Shown here piece by piece: positions 13,440 through 24,070 of a stretch of DNA of 64,000 nucleotides. Origin of the DNA: Puffinus mauretanicus (Eukaryota; Chordata; Aves; Procellariiformes; Procellariidae). The translations under genes and the position numbers were made by a program. Under the pieces are notes generated by a model. It did not search any database. It saw only the letters and a program-made list of their open reading frames with translations, and was not told the origin of the DNA. Location: positions 1-64,000 of the forward strand of contig JAJKFH010002373.1 in assembly GCA_023333565.1 (NCBI GenBank), in the 5' to 3' direction. Every line of letters begins with the position of its first letter. Within the stretch, counting starts at the first letter, position 1.

Positions 13440-14810
13440 GCATAGAATAGGAATGCAGAGACACTGAGGTTGAAAGGCACCTCTGGAGATCGTTTACTAC
13501 AACGTTCCAGCACAAGGAAAGGCTCCCTCAGCCTCACCTTCTATGAAGGATGCTCCAGTCCCCTCAACACTTTTGTGGCCCTGCACTGGACTCACTCCAG
13601 TATTTCCATGTCTCTCTTGTACTGGGAAGCCCAGAACTGGACCCAGCACTACAGACGTATCTCAGAAGTTCAGAGAAGAGAGGAGGGATCACTTGCTTGA
13701 CCTGGTGGCAAAGCTTTTCCTAGTGCAGCCCAGGAAGCTGCTGCCCTTCTTTGCCAGAAGGGTGCATTGCTGACTTATGTTCAACTCATTCACTAGGCCG
13801 CCGAGATCCTTCTCTGCAGAGCTGCTTTCCAACTGGCCACCCCCCAGCATATACTGGTGCCTGTGGTTATTCCTGCTGAGGGGATGGCCAGCATGTTGAA
13901 CTTCATGAGGTTTCTGTTTGCCCATTTGTCCAGCTTGTAAAGTCCCTCTGAATGGCAGCACACATCTGGTATATTAACTATTCCTCCCAGTTTTGTATCA
14001 CCTGCAAACTTGCCGAGAGTGCACTCAGTCCCATCATTAATGATAAGTTTAAACAGCGTTGGTCCCAGCATCAACGCCTGGGGTACACTACTGACAACTG
14101 GCCTTCATCTGGACTTTGTGACTGTTATCACAGCCCTTTGAGCCTGGCAGTTCTGGCAGTTTTCAATCCACCCCACTGTCCACTTATCTAGTCTGTACTT
14201 CATCAGTTTGTCTAGGAGGGTGTGATGAGAGACAGTGTAGAAAGCCCTGCTAAAGTTAAGATAAAACAACCTTTCCTGCTCTCCTGTCATGCATCAGGCC
14301 ACTCATCTCATCACAGAAGGCTATCAGGTTGTTCAGGAATGATTTTCCCTTCATAAATCCATGCTGACTACTCCCAATACCTTCTTGTCCTTTATATGTT
14401 TGGATTTTTTTGTCCCATCACCTTCCCAGGAGTAAAGGTGAAGCTGATCAGCATGTTGTTCCCCAGATCCTCCTTCTTTCTCTTCTTGTAGATAGGAGCG
14501 ACATTAGCTTTCTTTCAGTCTTACGAACACCCTTTGCCCCTCTAATTGCTGTGATCTTTCAAAGATGATTGAGAGTCTCACAATGGCATTGGCCAGTTCC
14601 CTCAGCATCCATTGGTGCATCCTATCAGGTCCCATGGACTTGTGTATGTCCAGGTTGTTGAAATGTTCCCTGGCCTGGTCCTCCTCTACAAGGGGTAAGT
14701 TTTCTTGCTCTGTACTTTCCCACTGGACTCCTCACAACCTGCACAAGAAGCCACAAGGTAGTAAAACAGCTCAGTCACTTTGAGACCAGCCTGAGGAAAA
14801 TGCTGGGTGG
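13440..14810 (-). mobile_element. Degraded CR1 LINE with internal deletion
   Basis: This is the longest CR1 copy by element coordinates, reaching from the 3' end (left) well upstream of the catalytic centre (right). Minus-strand frames keep recognisable RT blocks: a motif like DFSKAFDTVSH (about 14105-14290, here degraded) and a catalytic box at 13997-14008 that reads FAGD instead of FADD, which would kill catalysis. The reading frame shifts several times. Compared with the copy at 20285, about 300 bp encoding the C-terminal part is missing between about 13498 and 13530. The right edge is fuzzy because divergence rises past 14700. It is non-functional. Confidence 0.85.
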
Positions 14811-15200
14811 GGTATGTGGCTGGCCATGGTACGAGGACTATCTGCATATCTCATCTTGAAAGAGGGTCACGTGTGTTGCTTCTCCATAGCTAATGACAAC
14901 GTGGTGGGCATGGCTGTGTGTGGGTGTACACCCAGCACATAATCAGGAATGCTAGTATTTTGGTTACATCATTGCTCATGCGATTTGGTGAAGATATTAG
15001 GGAATGTGACTATCCTTCCTGCCATCATAAACGGTAAAGTCTGCACTGGAAAAAGGATGCCACCTCTTGATGTGGACAATAAAAGTCTCGTCAATACATT
15101 GTTTCCAGTACTAGAGTTTGTTGGTTTTTTTTTTAAGTCTTCCACTATGAGTGAAATGCAACAATACTGGGTTTGTCTCTACTGCAGAAAAATCATTTTT
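14811..15200. other. Short unique spacer
   Basis: Sequence between a CR1 copy and a solo LTR. I see no gene or repeat in it. Confidence 0.5.
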
Positions 15201-15205
15201 GTGTT
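15201..15205. repeat. 5-bp target-site duplication (GTGTT), left
   Basis: GTGTT precedes the TG of the LTR at 15206 and recurs at 15712-15716. Confidence 0.9.
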
Positions 15206-15711
15206 TGTCATGGTTTAACCCCAGCCAGCAAAAATAAACTCCACGCAGCCGCTCGATCACACCCCCCGCCCCCCGCGGTGGGATGGGGGAGAGAATCGGG
15301 AGGGCACAAGTAGGAAAGCTCCCGGGTTGAGATAAAAACAGTTTAATAATTGGAATAAAACTAAGTAGAACAGTAATAATAACAATGAGAACAACAACAA
15401 TAACAGAATACACAAAGCAGGCAATGCACAACGCAACCGCTCACCGACCGCCGACCGCGTGTCACGAACGGGGGCGGAGCCCCCCCACCTGGTTTTTATA
15501 CTGAGCATGATGTCACATGATATAGAATACCCCATTGGCCAGCTGGGTCCACCACCCCGGCTGTGCTCCCCCCTCCCGGTGCAAGCATCACCCAGCAACA
15601 GCCAAAGCATCAATGGGCCATAAACGCTCCTTTCACACTAAACCCAAAACACAGCACACCCCCCAAGCTACTGGGAAGAAAGTTAACCCTGTCCCAGCCG
15701 GAACCAGGACA
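15206..15711 (-). mobile_element. Solo LTR, same family as the 9616 copy, reversed
   Basis: A 506-bp LTR in antisense orientation, from TGTCATGGTTT to CCAGGACA on the plus strand, with perfect GTGTT duplications. Read on the minus strand it has a CCAAT box (plus-strand ATTGG, 15534-15538), a CRE-like site changed to TGACATCA (15508-15515), a TATAAAAA box (15493-15500) and an ATTAAA poly(A) signal (15342-15347). It aligns with the 9616 LTR at both termini and around the poly(A) signal, but the middle (about 15350-15480) differs and includes AAC/AAT-rich and CpG-rich stretches. No interior sequence remains. Overlapping open frames inside it are compositional. Confidence 0.92.
15493..15538 (-). 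promoter_or_regulatory. LTR core promoter, reverse strand
   Basis: On the minus strand CCAAT, TGACATCA and TATAAAAA occur in the same order and near the same spacing as in the 9616 LTR. The CRE has lost its CpG (CG to CA). Transcription would run leftward from about 15470. Confidence 0.6.
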
Positions 15712-15716
15712 GTGTT
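15712..15716. repeat. 5-bp target-site duplication (GTGTT), right
   Basis: Exact match to 15201-15205. Confidence 0.9.
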
Positions 15717-18700
15717 GCTGTTGTTTGTAAGTGTACAAAAGGTCCTTAGAAAAAGAGCAGGAGAAAAATCTTGGAAGTATGCTTGGGAGATTTACGTTTT
15801 AGGAAAAAGTATTTTATAGGACCTCAATTTTAAGCAACATTGTTCCCAGCAGCATCCATTTCATATGACTTCTGTGTTGTCTGTTTCTCTGGACCGAATC
15901 AGCATTTTCCTCGCAGGTGAGAAATCTGGCACAGAGTTGACCACCCGGAGATTACAAGGACGCTGCGTTGGCAAAGGGACCACCCAAATACTGACATTCC
16001 AGTATTTGCTCACATCAGTGGTAAGAAACTTCAGTGGCATGTGCTCAGAAATCATGCTAAGGACATGAATCCTTCAGGAGAAGGGGGAGGGCTCATAGTT
16101 GATAGAAGAAATCTGGTAAAAATACATGACCATTGACTAACGTATGGAACACAATGCGTTTTAATACTGTACACATGTGGATGAATGAATGAAATGGAAG
16201 CCAGGACAGCGCACAGTGGTTGTACATCAGAAAGCTGTCAGTTCATGTGCTTCTAAAGGCACTGTGAGAAGCTCACAAAATAAGTGAGTTCTTTGCAGAA
16301 TAGTCATATACTGCAAAACGGAGACTGCTGCTATGGTAGCACAGGCACAGACTGAAAGGGGCTGCTTCCTGCCTGAAGTGCACTTTGTTGGTTTAGAGCG
16401 CAACACACTTGATGTCGTTCAAGAATTCAGCATGTTTTTCTGTTCAGCCCCCCTACCTCTGTGTTTTAGAGGTTTCCACCTCTAGTTACTCTGATGTGGG
16501 TTCTCATCCCTTTGAGGTTAATGGGATCAGCTGTGTGTACGGTAGAAGACTGAGACTTTGAAACGATAAAGCCAGATCAGTGTGGATGGATGAGCACAAT
16601 GAAAATTTGTCACCGAAATTTTATCATTGCTGCTAAGTAATAGTAAGTGTATGTCTCTCAAGCTTCTGCAGTAAATTTAGCCATTTAATTTACTCCCAGA
16701 AACATGGGGCTACTTAACAGCAGAGTTCTCCTTCCCTTCCTCTCTGTGAATGCCTCTTTGTATTACGTATAAAACTTTAAAAAAAGTTTTACGATATCCC
16801 TGCTGCTAAAGATTGTGAAATGCCTAGGTCTGAGATCTTTTAACTGAGAGGTGATTTGGTCATTAAAACCTTTACTGAAAACAAGTGTTACCTGGCACTT
16901 ACCAGAATTAGATATTCTGCAGGACATGGACAATTATTTCCTGTATCAGCATCCTGCTAATTGCAGTGACTGTTTGGGGTGTAAGTGTTTTTGAGGATTT
17001 GGACTTCAAATATTTCCCAGCTGAAAGCCTTGTGGTGTTAAGGGAGGAACCACTGTGCCCAAGTGGTACTGAGTTTCCACAGAGTGTTTATGTGAAAACT
17101 GTGTGGTATTTTTGCAGTTTTGATCATGACTGGTCATGACTTCATATTGTGACAGACAATATGAAGATAAAGAAGTAAATTAATTTTCATAGTTTTATGA
17201 AGGTTCACTTTATTCTTCCCTGCATTAGTGACTTGTCTGCACTGAGAATATTCCTAAGATGGTTTTTCCTGTGAAATTTCCTTAGTTGTCCTGTCTTGGG
17301 GCATCGTGGCTGCCTTTCGGACTCCTTTTTCCTCTAGGACGAGTGCTGGTGGCAGTCAGCACAGAGCATGGCACAGACCTAGACCTGTGTTCACAGTGTA
17401 AAACTTTAAAAATAGTCTAATTACACACCGTTGTTTTTGAAATACACGTCACAGGGCCAGTCCCTTTCAGCCGTTAGCAGATACCAGTAAGTCTTTCTAG
17501 CCTGTAGCACTTGCAGTAGCTGCAGACTCTCTGGTCTCCGTGGGAATGCACTCCCAGAGCTCTCAGCTCTGGATTTCACTCCTCGTTGCTACCAAATATG
17601 GTTACATTTGTTTATGCCAGACTTAGAGGCACGCACACAGATGTTTGTGGTTTCCTTGGGTTTCCTCTTTCCTGTAAGTCAAGATGAGGACTTCAGTGCC
17701 TCTGAAAACTTACGTAACATAGGTAGAAAATAGACATAGCTTTATATTTGACTGGCCTGGTTTATGCCAGCATCTATCCTTCTTTGTTGTGGAGTCAGCC
17801 AGTGAACTGTTTTGGCTCCAGCACTGACCTGAACAGAAGAATCAAAACCTTTGTCTACATTGGTGGAAGGCAGTTCGTTACTTTGGTTATTAATACTGAA
17901 CAGATGCCATGCACTGTGTGAGAATGGCGATGAAAGTCAGGCAGAATACCTTTCGGTATCTGATGCAAATTAAGATTATGGGCTGCAGTCCTGCATCTAC
18001 CTAACCAAATGTGGGTGCAGAATGCAGGACAACTGGTTGAAGTGTTTGGTTCGCAGAGCCAAATTTTCTTTCCATTATCAGCCTCCTTTCGGGCATAAAA
18101 TCAGGCATTAGATAACGTACAATGAGAGTGGCCCTAATTCTGTGTTTCCTTAGCAATAGGAGTCCATTACTTTATAAATCTTTTTTTTTTTAATCACTTG
18201 AGTTTTATTTCCATATTCTCATTTTCCCCTTTCTCATACTTATCTTTACAGCTTCCTGATTTTCTTTCACAGATTCTTACTGGTGCTGCTATAATTTAGG
18301 CATCTTGTAGTATTCCCACAGATGCTATTTTGGAGATATCCGGACTTATCTACCCAGAGCTGGAGTTTAGCCTCTTGGGATCATAATTTTAGTTGTTGTA
18401 TTTGAATTACAGAAAGTGTTTGAAGACTCCAATTGAATTATGACCCTATTGTCCAAAGCAGCCTGTGTTCTTATCCTAAGGGACAGATCAAAAAAGCAGA
18501 GATTGATTTTGTTCATTTATCATTTTCTTTATATAAGCTGGTGTGGTACATACAGGCAGGCAGGGAAGATATTTGAGAATACTGAATTATTAGAAAGGAA
18601 ATAACAATTCCAGTTTCCTTCATATCTCTTATACTTTGGTTAAATTCCTGTCTCTTGTAGGCTGGTAGATAATTACATTGTCTTGAGATTGTTGACACAG

Positions 18701-18743
18701 ACCATTCGTATATGTATTGCAATAAGCAAGTACAGATTCATGG
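15717..18743. other. Unique noncoding sequence with one exon-like segment
   Basis: About 3 kb with no recognised repeat. The only gene-like signal is 15917-16020, a segment preceded by a pyrimidine-rich tract ending in AG and followed by GTAAGA; it stays open in one frame but encodes nothing I recognise. See findings. The rest shows nothing. Confidence 0.5.
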
Positions 18744-19692
18744 ATCAATATCTTTATCAATGATCTGGACGAGGGGATCCAGTGCTCCCTCAGTAAGTTT
18801 GCAGACGACAGCAAGTTGGGTGGGAGTGTTGATCTGCTCGAGGGTAGGAAGGCTCTGCAGAGGGACCTGGACTGGCTGGATCGATGGGCCAAGGCCAACT
18901 GTATGAGGTTCAACAAGGCCAAGTGCCGGGTCCTGCACTTCGGCCACAACAACCCCAGGCAACGCTACAGGCTTGGGGAAGAGTGGCTGGAAAGCTGCCC
19001 AGAGGAAAAGGACCTGGGGGTGTTGATTGACAGCCGGCTGAACATGAGCCGGCAGTGTGCCCAGGTGGCCAAGAAGGCCAATGGCATCCTGGCCTGTATT
19101 AGAAATAGTGTGGCCAGCAGGAGCAGGGAGGTGATCGTGCCCCTGTACTCGGCACTGGTGAGGCCGCACCTCGAATCCTGTGTTCAGTTCTGGGCCCCTC
19201 ACTACAAGAAGGACATGGAGGTGCTGGAGCGTGTCCAGAGAAGGGCAACGAAGCTGGGGAAGGGCCTGGAGCACAAGTCTTATGAGGAGCGGCTGAGGGA
19301 ACTGGGACTGTTTAGTCTGGAGAAGAGGAGGCTGAGGGAAGACCTCATCGCGCTCTACAACTACCTGAAAGGAGGTTGTAGCGAGGTGGGTGTTGGTCTC
19401 TTCTCCCAAGTAACTAGCGATAGGACGAGAGGAAATGGCCTCAAGTTGCGCCAAGGGAGGTTTAGATTGGACATTAAGAGAAATTTCTTTACTGAAAGAG
19501 TGGTCAGGCCTTGGAACAGGCTGCCCAGGGAAGTGGTTGAGTCACCATCCCTGGAAGTATTTAAAAGACGTGTAGATGAGGCCCTTAGGGACATGGTGTA
19601 GTGGGCATGGTGTGTTGGGTTGACGGTTGGACACAATGATCTTAGAGGTCTTTTCCAACCTTAATGATCCTATGATTCTATGATTCTATGAT
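18744..19692 (+). mobile_element. 5'-truncated CR1 LINE with intact 3' end
   Basis: This copy contains the C-terminal part of the CR1 ORF2 reverse transcriptase, a short 3' UTR and the diagnostic CR1 tail of about three copies of an 8-bp repeat (ATGATTCT type, about 19660-19692) instead of poly(A). The start is an abrupt 5' truncation within the RT domain, as is usual for target-primed reverse transcription that stops early. It is the youngest-looking CR1 here by frame integrity, and the only one on the plus strand. Confidence 0.95.
18747..19601 (+). pseudogene. CR1 ORF2 reverse transcriptase, C-terminal fragment
   Basis: An open frame of about 284 codons without a stop until TAG at 19599-19601. 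It begins mid-domain in the INDLDEG block and includes the catalytic FADD box at 18798-18809 (the second half of the RT active site), followed by the CR1 thumb/C-terminal region with blocks such as [17 protein letters not shown] and [10 protein letters not shown]. There is no native start: the N-terminal half, including the endonuclease domain and the first catalytic aspartate of RT, is missing because of the 5' truncation, so it cannot encode a working enzyme. The uninterrupted frame points to a relatively recent insertion. Long antisense frames across it (up to 238 codons) are shadows. Confidence 0.93.
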
Positions 19693-20284
19693 ATTTTGGC
19701 TTTTGCATGTGCTGAGATTCTTATTAATTCCATTACTTGAAATCATTTGTCGTGAAGGTGTTTCCTTAGCCACTAAGAACTGTATCAAGATAGTCATCCT
19801 GTTAAGGGAACTAGTGTTAAGTAGCATGCAGCAATGTCAAATGAAGAAGTACAGCTCCTGTATCTTTCTTTTTTTCAGAAATGGTTTTTGTTTTGGGTTG
19901 TAAGTGATTTTGATAAGTCATTAGTCAATGCTTGACCTTATCTATCTGAGGTCTGTGAATATATCTCAGAAGGATGATACAGAACATATAGCATGATAGA
20001 TAGCGTGGAGCTACTCAGCTTTGTGCTATGTATTAGTTTTACTTTTTTCTCTTAGATAATATGAGAAATAGAACCTGAAAGCCATTTTACGGTCTTCTTA
20101 CCAATTTGTGTTGCCATTTCTGGTAAAATTTTATAGCCATGGTACACTTCTTCCAGTAAATGTATTGGATAACTCTGATAACTCTGATGGTATTTTTAAT
20201 AATACTAAAATTTACCTCTGACTTTTTTCCTTATTTGAAACTTTTCATAGGGTTAATTACTTTTGCTGTTTTGCCAGAACAAAA
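19693..20284. other. AT-rich spacer between two convergent CR1 copies
   Basis: About 590 bp of unique AT-rich DNA separating the 3' ends of two CR1 elements in opposite orientation. No gene or repeat was recognised. Confidence 0.55.
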
Positions 20285-20968
20285 TACAGCATCACAGAAT
20301 CACAGAATCACAGCGTGGTTGAGGTTGGAAGGGACCTCTGGAGGTCATCTGGTCCAACCCCCCTGCTCCAGCAGGAAGACCTAGAGCATGCTGCCCAAGA
20401 CCATGTCCAGATGGCTTTTGAAGTTCTCCAAGGATGGAGACTCCACCACCACTCTGGGCAACTTGTTCCCATGCTGAGTCACCCTCACAGTAAAAAATTG
20501 TTTCCTGATGTTGAGGATGAACCTCCCATGTTTCAGTTTGTGCCCACTGCCTCTGGTCCTGTCACTGGGCAGCACTGGAAAGAGTCTGGCTCCATCTTCT
20601 AAACACCCTCCCTTCAGATGTGTGTACAATATGATGAGATTCCCCCCGAGCCTTCTTTTCTCCAGCCTGAGCAATCCCAGCTCTCTCAGCCTTTCCTCCT
20701 AGGAGAGATGCTCCAGTCCTTTCATCATCTTAGTGATTGTTTGCTGGACTCTATCCAGTACCTCCATCTCTTTTTTGTACTGGGGAGCCCAGAACTGGGC
20801 ACAGTACTCCAAGTGTGGCCTCACCAGTGCTGAATAGAGGGGAAGGATCACCTCCCTCGATCTGCTGGCAACACTCCTCCTCATGCAGCCCAGGGTACCA
20901 TTAGCCTTCTTTGCCACCATAGCACAGTGTTGGCCTATGTTCAACTTGATGTCCACCAGGACCCCCAA
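20285..20968 (-). mobile_element. 5'-truncated CR1 LINE, reverse strand
   Basis: The 3' end lies at the left and carries the 8-bp tail repeat (plus-strand ATCACAGA units at about 20290-20312). Then follow the short UTR and the C-terminal RT region, and truncation near 20968. It belongs to a different subfamily from the 18744 copy (tail and C-terminal residues differ). Confidence 0.93.
20381..20968 (-). pseudogene. CR1 ORF2 C-terminal fragment with one stop
   Basis: About 196 codons of the CR1 RT C-terminus, in one frame, interrupted once by TAG on the minus strand at 20699-20701. The stop replaces the codon that is tyrosine in the related copies (the LS-Y-EERL block), a one-base change. The natural stop lies at the left edge. 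The FADD box is not included, since truncation happened downstream of it. Confidence 0.88.
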
Positions 20969-23023
20969 TAATGTAACGTTACAAATAGTATTATTTCATT
21001 TAGGCTCCTATCAGATATACAAGTGTATGGAAAGAAATAATTCACATACCAATTTCCTATGGTATCTTAGTCTGTGTTTGTAAGCATAAGTAGCAGCCTC
21101 GTTGACTGGCTGAGGCACTGAACTGTTGCCATTCTTTGTACTTGAAATCACCCAGTCTTCCACTGGAGGCTCCTGGAGCTCACTCCTTGAGAGTGACCTG
21201 AGGATTTACCACTGCAGCAATGAAAGTGGCTATGGAGATACTGAAAACACTCTCTTCTGACCAGAGATGAACCTCAGCTCTGCGAAAGGTTGGATTCAAA
21301 CCCAAATCTGGTTTAAATTCCTGTCTTTCAGCTCTAGAGTGTGTCATATGAACGAATACTGAAACAAACTGTATCATGGCTTTCTGGTCAACCACTGCAA
21401 TCTACAGACTACCTGGTGCATTCCTATATACATTGCATATCCTATAGGAGAAGCAGCGGATTCCTTATGGCACTTCTACACTAATATATAGTAATAGTGG
21501 GAGCATTTTCCATTTCTGTGACTCTAAAAGCAGATGCTTTGGCTCCTACAGAGGTACTTTGAAGAAGAGGGCTCTGAATGTCTTCTAAAAAGCCTGCAGG
21601 TTATTCCGTATCGTCTTTCTGATTTTTGGCAGAACAAAATAGTCTTTTCAAAATTTGTAGTTCTAGCTCTGCAGAGCAATGTCATAACAGAAATCAACAT
21701 TTTTGCATATTGAAGGTCCATTGCTTCTTCAGGACTGCGTCATGCATCTTTTTGGCATGTGTAAGTGACAGGGGTTTTTGACATTTTCTCCTGTTATGCG
21801 AGAAATGGGAAATAATTTTTTCACATTTGATTTTTAAAAAAATGACAATTGTATGAGGTTTCTTAGAGCTCTGAAAACCTGAGTCTAGAATATGAGGAGA
21901 GTCACACATGTATGATAATCCATTTCTGTTGTTTATACAAGGATTTTACCTCCAAATCACATTTATAACCAAAAAAAGAGAAGACACTGGAATATTTTTT
22001 AAACTTGCATATATTTTTTATATACATATCCACAGACTTGAAATTTTAAAATTCCACTAGCTGAATAACACTATGTTCCTATGAAGAGTTACAACCCACA
22101 TGTGTGCCTACAGGACATCTGAAGTTTTCTATGTCCAGGACTGCATTAATATATTAAGTCTTTAAATATCTATATGTACATATATACATAAGTCTATATA
22201 TATATATACACATATAAATATGCCACATCATTGTCATTTATCCTTCTTGGGCTAAACTGCACCTAAGACTTCAAAGACAGCAAGCTATAAAGCTGTAGAG
22301 AACAAGTTACGCCTGCATTGATGTCCTATTTACCACAGATGCACTGCAGAAGGTACAAGAGTATGTTCCTTCCTACACCTCCTGAGAAAGCATCCATTTG
22401 CTAAAGCATCTCTAAACAATGCTCCCAAATTAATGGACTCTTACTAGAACTTCCTCTGCTTGATACTGCTTCCATTTCTATTTGGGTGCTGGGCTCCTTG
22501 TTGCTGTGGGTTTTTTTTTAGAATAAGCATGCTGAGTGGACCACAGTGCTGCTTGTAAAAGAAGCCTGGCTGAGTACTGGCTTTTATCTTTGATCTCAGA
22601 TGAAGGCTTTCCAAGTGTGGTTCAGCAGGTAGCTGACTGCCCCTCCTGCTCGCTTTAAATTTTAAAAGTGTATTATCTCCCACAATGATTTCTTTGTCTT
22701 TCGTTTTCAACAGAGTCTCTTTACAAGAGAAGAAAAGCTTGGATGGAGCTGGAAAATGAGGACATCTTTTCCCCGGGGTAGTGTGTATTTTCACCTTTGT
22801 GAGACACTGCTCCATCTGTTCCAGCACAACATTTCATAATAAAAACATCCGATGCACTATGTGAAGCCTGCTTTTGTTCTGCAGCAGCAAACTCCTTTGT
22901 TGGGTATAAAGGTATAAAGATATCAAGTGCACATAAACATCACGAAGTGCATCACAGCACTGTTTGGACGTAGTGCCTTGTTCCTGAAAGCATATAATGT
23001 CTTGGATGTAAAACCTTGTGTGA
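20969..23023. other. AT-rich noncoding sequence
   Basis: Unique DNA with TA-rich low complexity around 22140-22215. A minus-strand frame of 127 codons at 22444-22827 has no recognisable domain, no family resemblance and no splice context I trust. Nothing else was seen. Confidence 0.5.
22195..22208. repeat. (TA)n microsatellite
   Basis: A short alternating TA run inside a wider TA-rich patch (22140-22215). Confidence 0.75.
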
Positions 23024-23028
23024 GCATG
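23024..23028. repeat. 5-bp target-site duplication (GCATG), left
   Basis: GCATG abuts the TG of the LTR and recurs at 24430-24434. One more flanking A would also match if the LTR end were shifted, so a 6-bp duplication cannot be excluded. Confidence 0.8.
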
Positions 23029-23093
23029 TGTCACGAATGGGTGGTTTTAAGGCCGCGTAAAGAATCACTGGCAAGGTATTGGCAAAGGGTGAT

Positions 23094-23099
23094 TTTAAT
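23094..23099 (-). terminator. LTR polyadenylation signal (ATTAAA), reverse strand
   Basis: ATTAAA on the minus strand, close to the 3' end of the LTR. I found no AATAAA or ATTAAA between it and the TATA box on this strand. Confidence 0.5.
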
Positions 23100-23260
23100 A
23101 GAAATTTATAGAAACGTGACTTAACAGGTTCACTCTATTACATATTACATGGATTAAGTTACACAGGGGAAAATCGTATTAGAATTGTGTTGGAATGATT
23201 TGTACAGAGATTAAGGGTAAAAGGGTTAAAGGGTAAAAAGGTAAAAAGGTAAAAGGGGGA

Positions 23261-23487
23261 CCCTCCCGTTGAGTCACGAGGTTCAGAAGAGACCCAACTG
23301 GACCCAGTCTTAGTCTCAGAGTTCGACAACGGTTTGTGTCTAATACAGAAAGGGATAGGAAGGCCCTCCTGTTGGGTCAAGAGGTTCAGAGTAGACCCCT
23401 TTGTTTTCTAAGCTCCTTCTCAAAAAGCAGCCTAGGTGTGGCTGGATCTACCCTTAGTCTCAGACCTGGGCAACGGTTTATGACTAA
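23261..23487. repeat. Imperfect tandem duplication inside the LTR
   Basis: Two blocks repeat in the same order. 23261-23295 matches 23364-23398 at about 30 of 35 bases, and 23309-23343 matches 23453-23487, sharing CTTAGTCTCAG and CAACGGTTT. The second copy has about 41 extra bases between its blocks. Confidence 0.85.
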
Positions 23488-23615
23488 AGGGTTAAGGGTT
23501 TTAGCAGCAACTTAGAGTCTTACAATGCTTAAACATTGATCAATTTGACAGCTTGCACAAAGAATTAGTCAAGTTGCTACAAATACTACAAAGATTAAAA
23601 CAACTTAACTACAGG

Positions 23616-23745
23616 TTATACTTGTTAGTAACTTTATAGATAAGCGTGCAAAAAGATCTAGATCAATCAATACATATATAACTACAGATTATAACTGCAC
23701 GGATTAGTGCGCAAAAAGATTTAGATCAATCAATACATATATATA
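23616..23745. repeat. 62-63 bp tandem duplication inside the LTR
   Basis: AACTACAG..TTATA and then GCAAAAAGAT.TAGATCAATC occur twice with a 62-63 bp shift (for example GCAAAAAGAT at 23648 and 23711). The second copy ends in an expanded (TA)n run at 23737-23750. Confidence 0.85.
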
Positions 23746-24047
23746 TATATGCATATGGATATGGTACCAAAGCTAAACGAAAGGCCTAGAGTTAGTTAAT
23801 TTATAAAGGTATGCCTGTTAAAAATTCCCCTTGAGTACCGTGAAATACTCACGTTAAATGCTTTGGCATTTCCCAATGGGCGAAGAGTTGAGCCCCGAGG
23901 AGCGTCTCAGCCCAGAAACTTGGGGATCCTCCGAGTATCGCAAATTTGAGTTCGCGGACCCTGAGAGGCGTCCCACTCAGAGGGAGATTCTGGATGCAGC
24001 CCGCTGCGGTCCAGGAGACCTCAAAGAGTCTCACTCGGTACCGCTGT

Positions 24048-24070
24048 TTATAGGTTTGCAAGATGATTGG
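24048..24070 (-). promoter_or_regulatory. LTR core promoter: CCAAT and TATA, reverse strand
   Basis: Read on the minus strand, CCAAT (24066-24070) is followed 12 bp later by TATAAA (24048-24053). Both match the consensus. Transcription would begin near 24020 and run leftward through the long internal part of the LTR. Confidence 0.6.

Noticed and set aside
15257..15613. Minus-strand frames of 106-118 codons
   Set aside because: They lie inside the solo LTR at 15206, where GC-rich and triplet-like composition keeps frames open; no retroviral protein is encoded in an LTR of this type.
18738..19454. Minus-strand open frame of 238 codons
   Set aside because: It is the antisense shadow of the intact CR1 reverse transcriptase frame on the plus strand.
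22444..22827. Minus-strand open frame of 127 codons
   Set aside because: No family resemblance and no promoter, splice or poly(A) context.
23214..23257. Telomere-like GGGTTA/GGTAAAA run
   Set aside because: The units are GGTAAAA and GGGTTAAA and not TTAGGG, and the run sits inside the LTR, so it is not an interstitial telomere.
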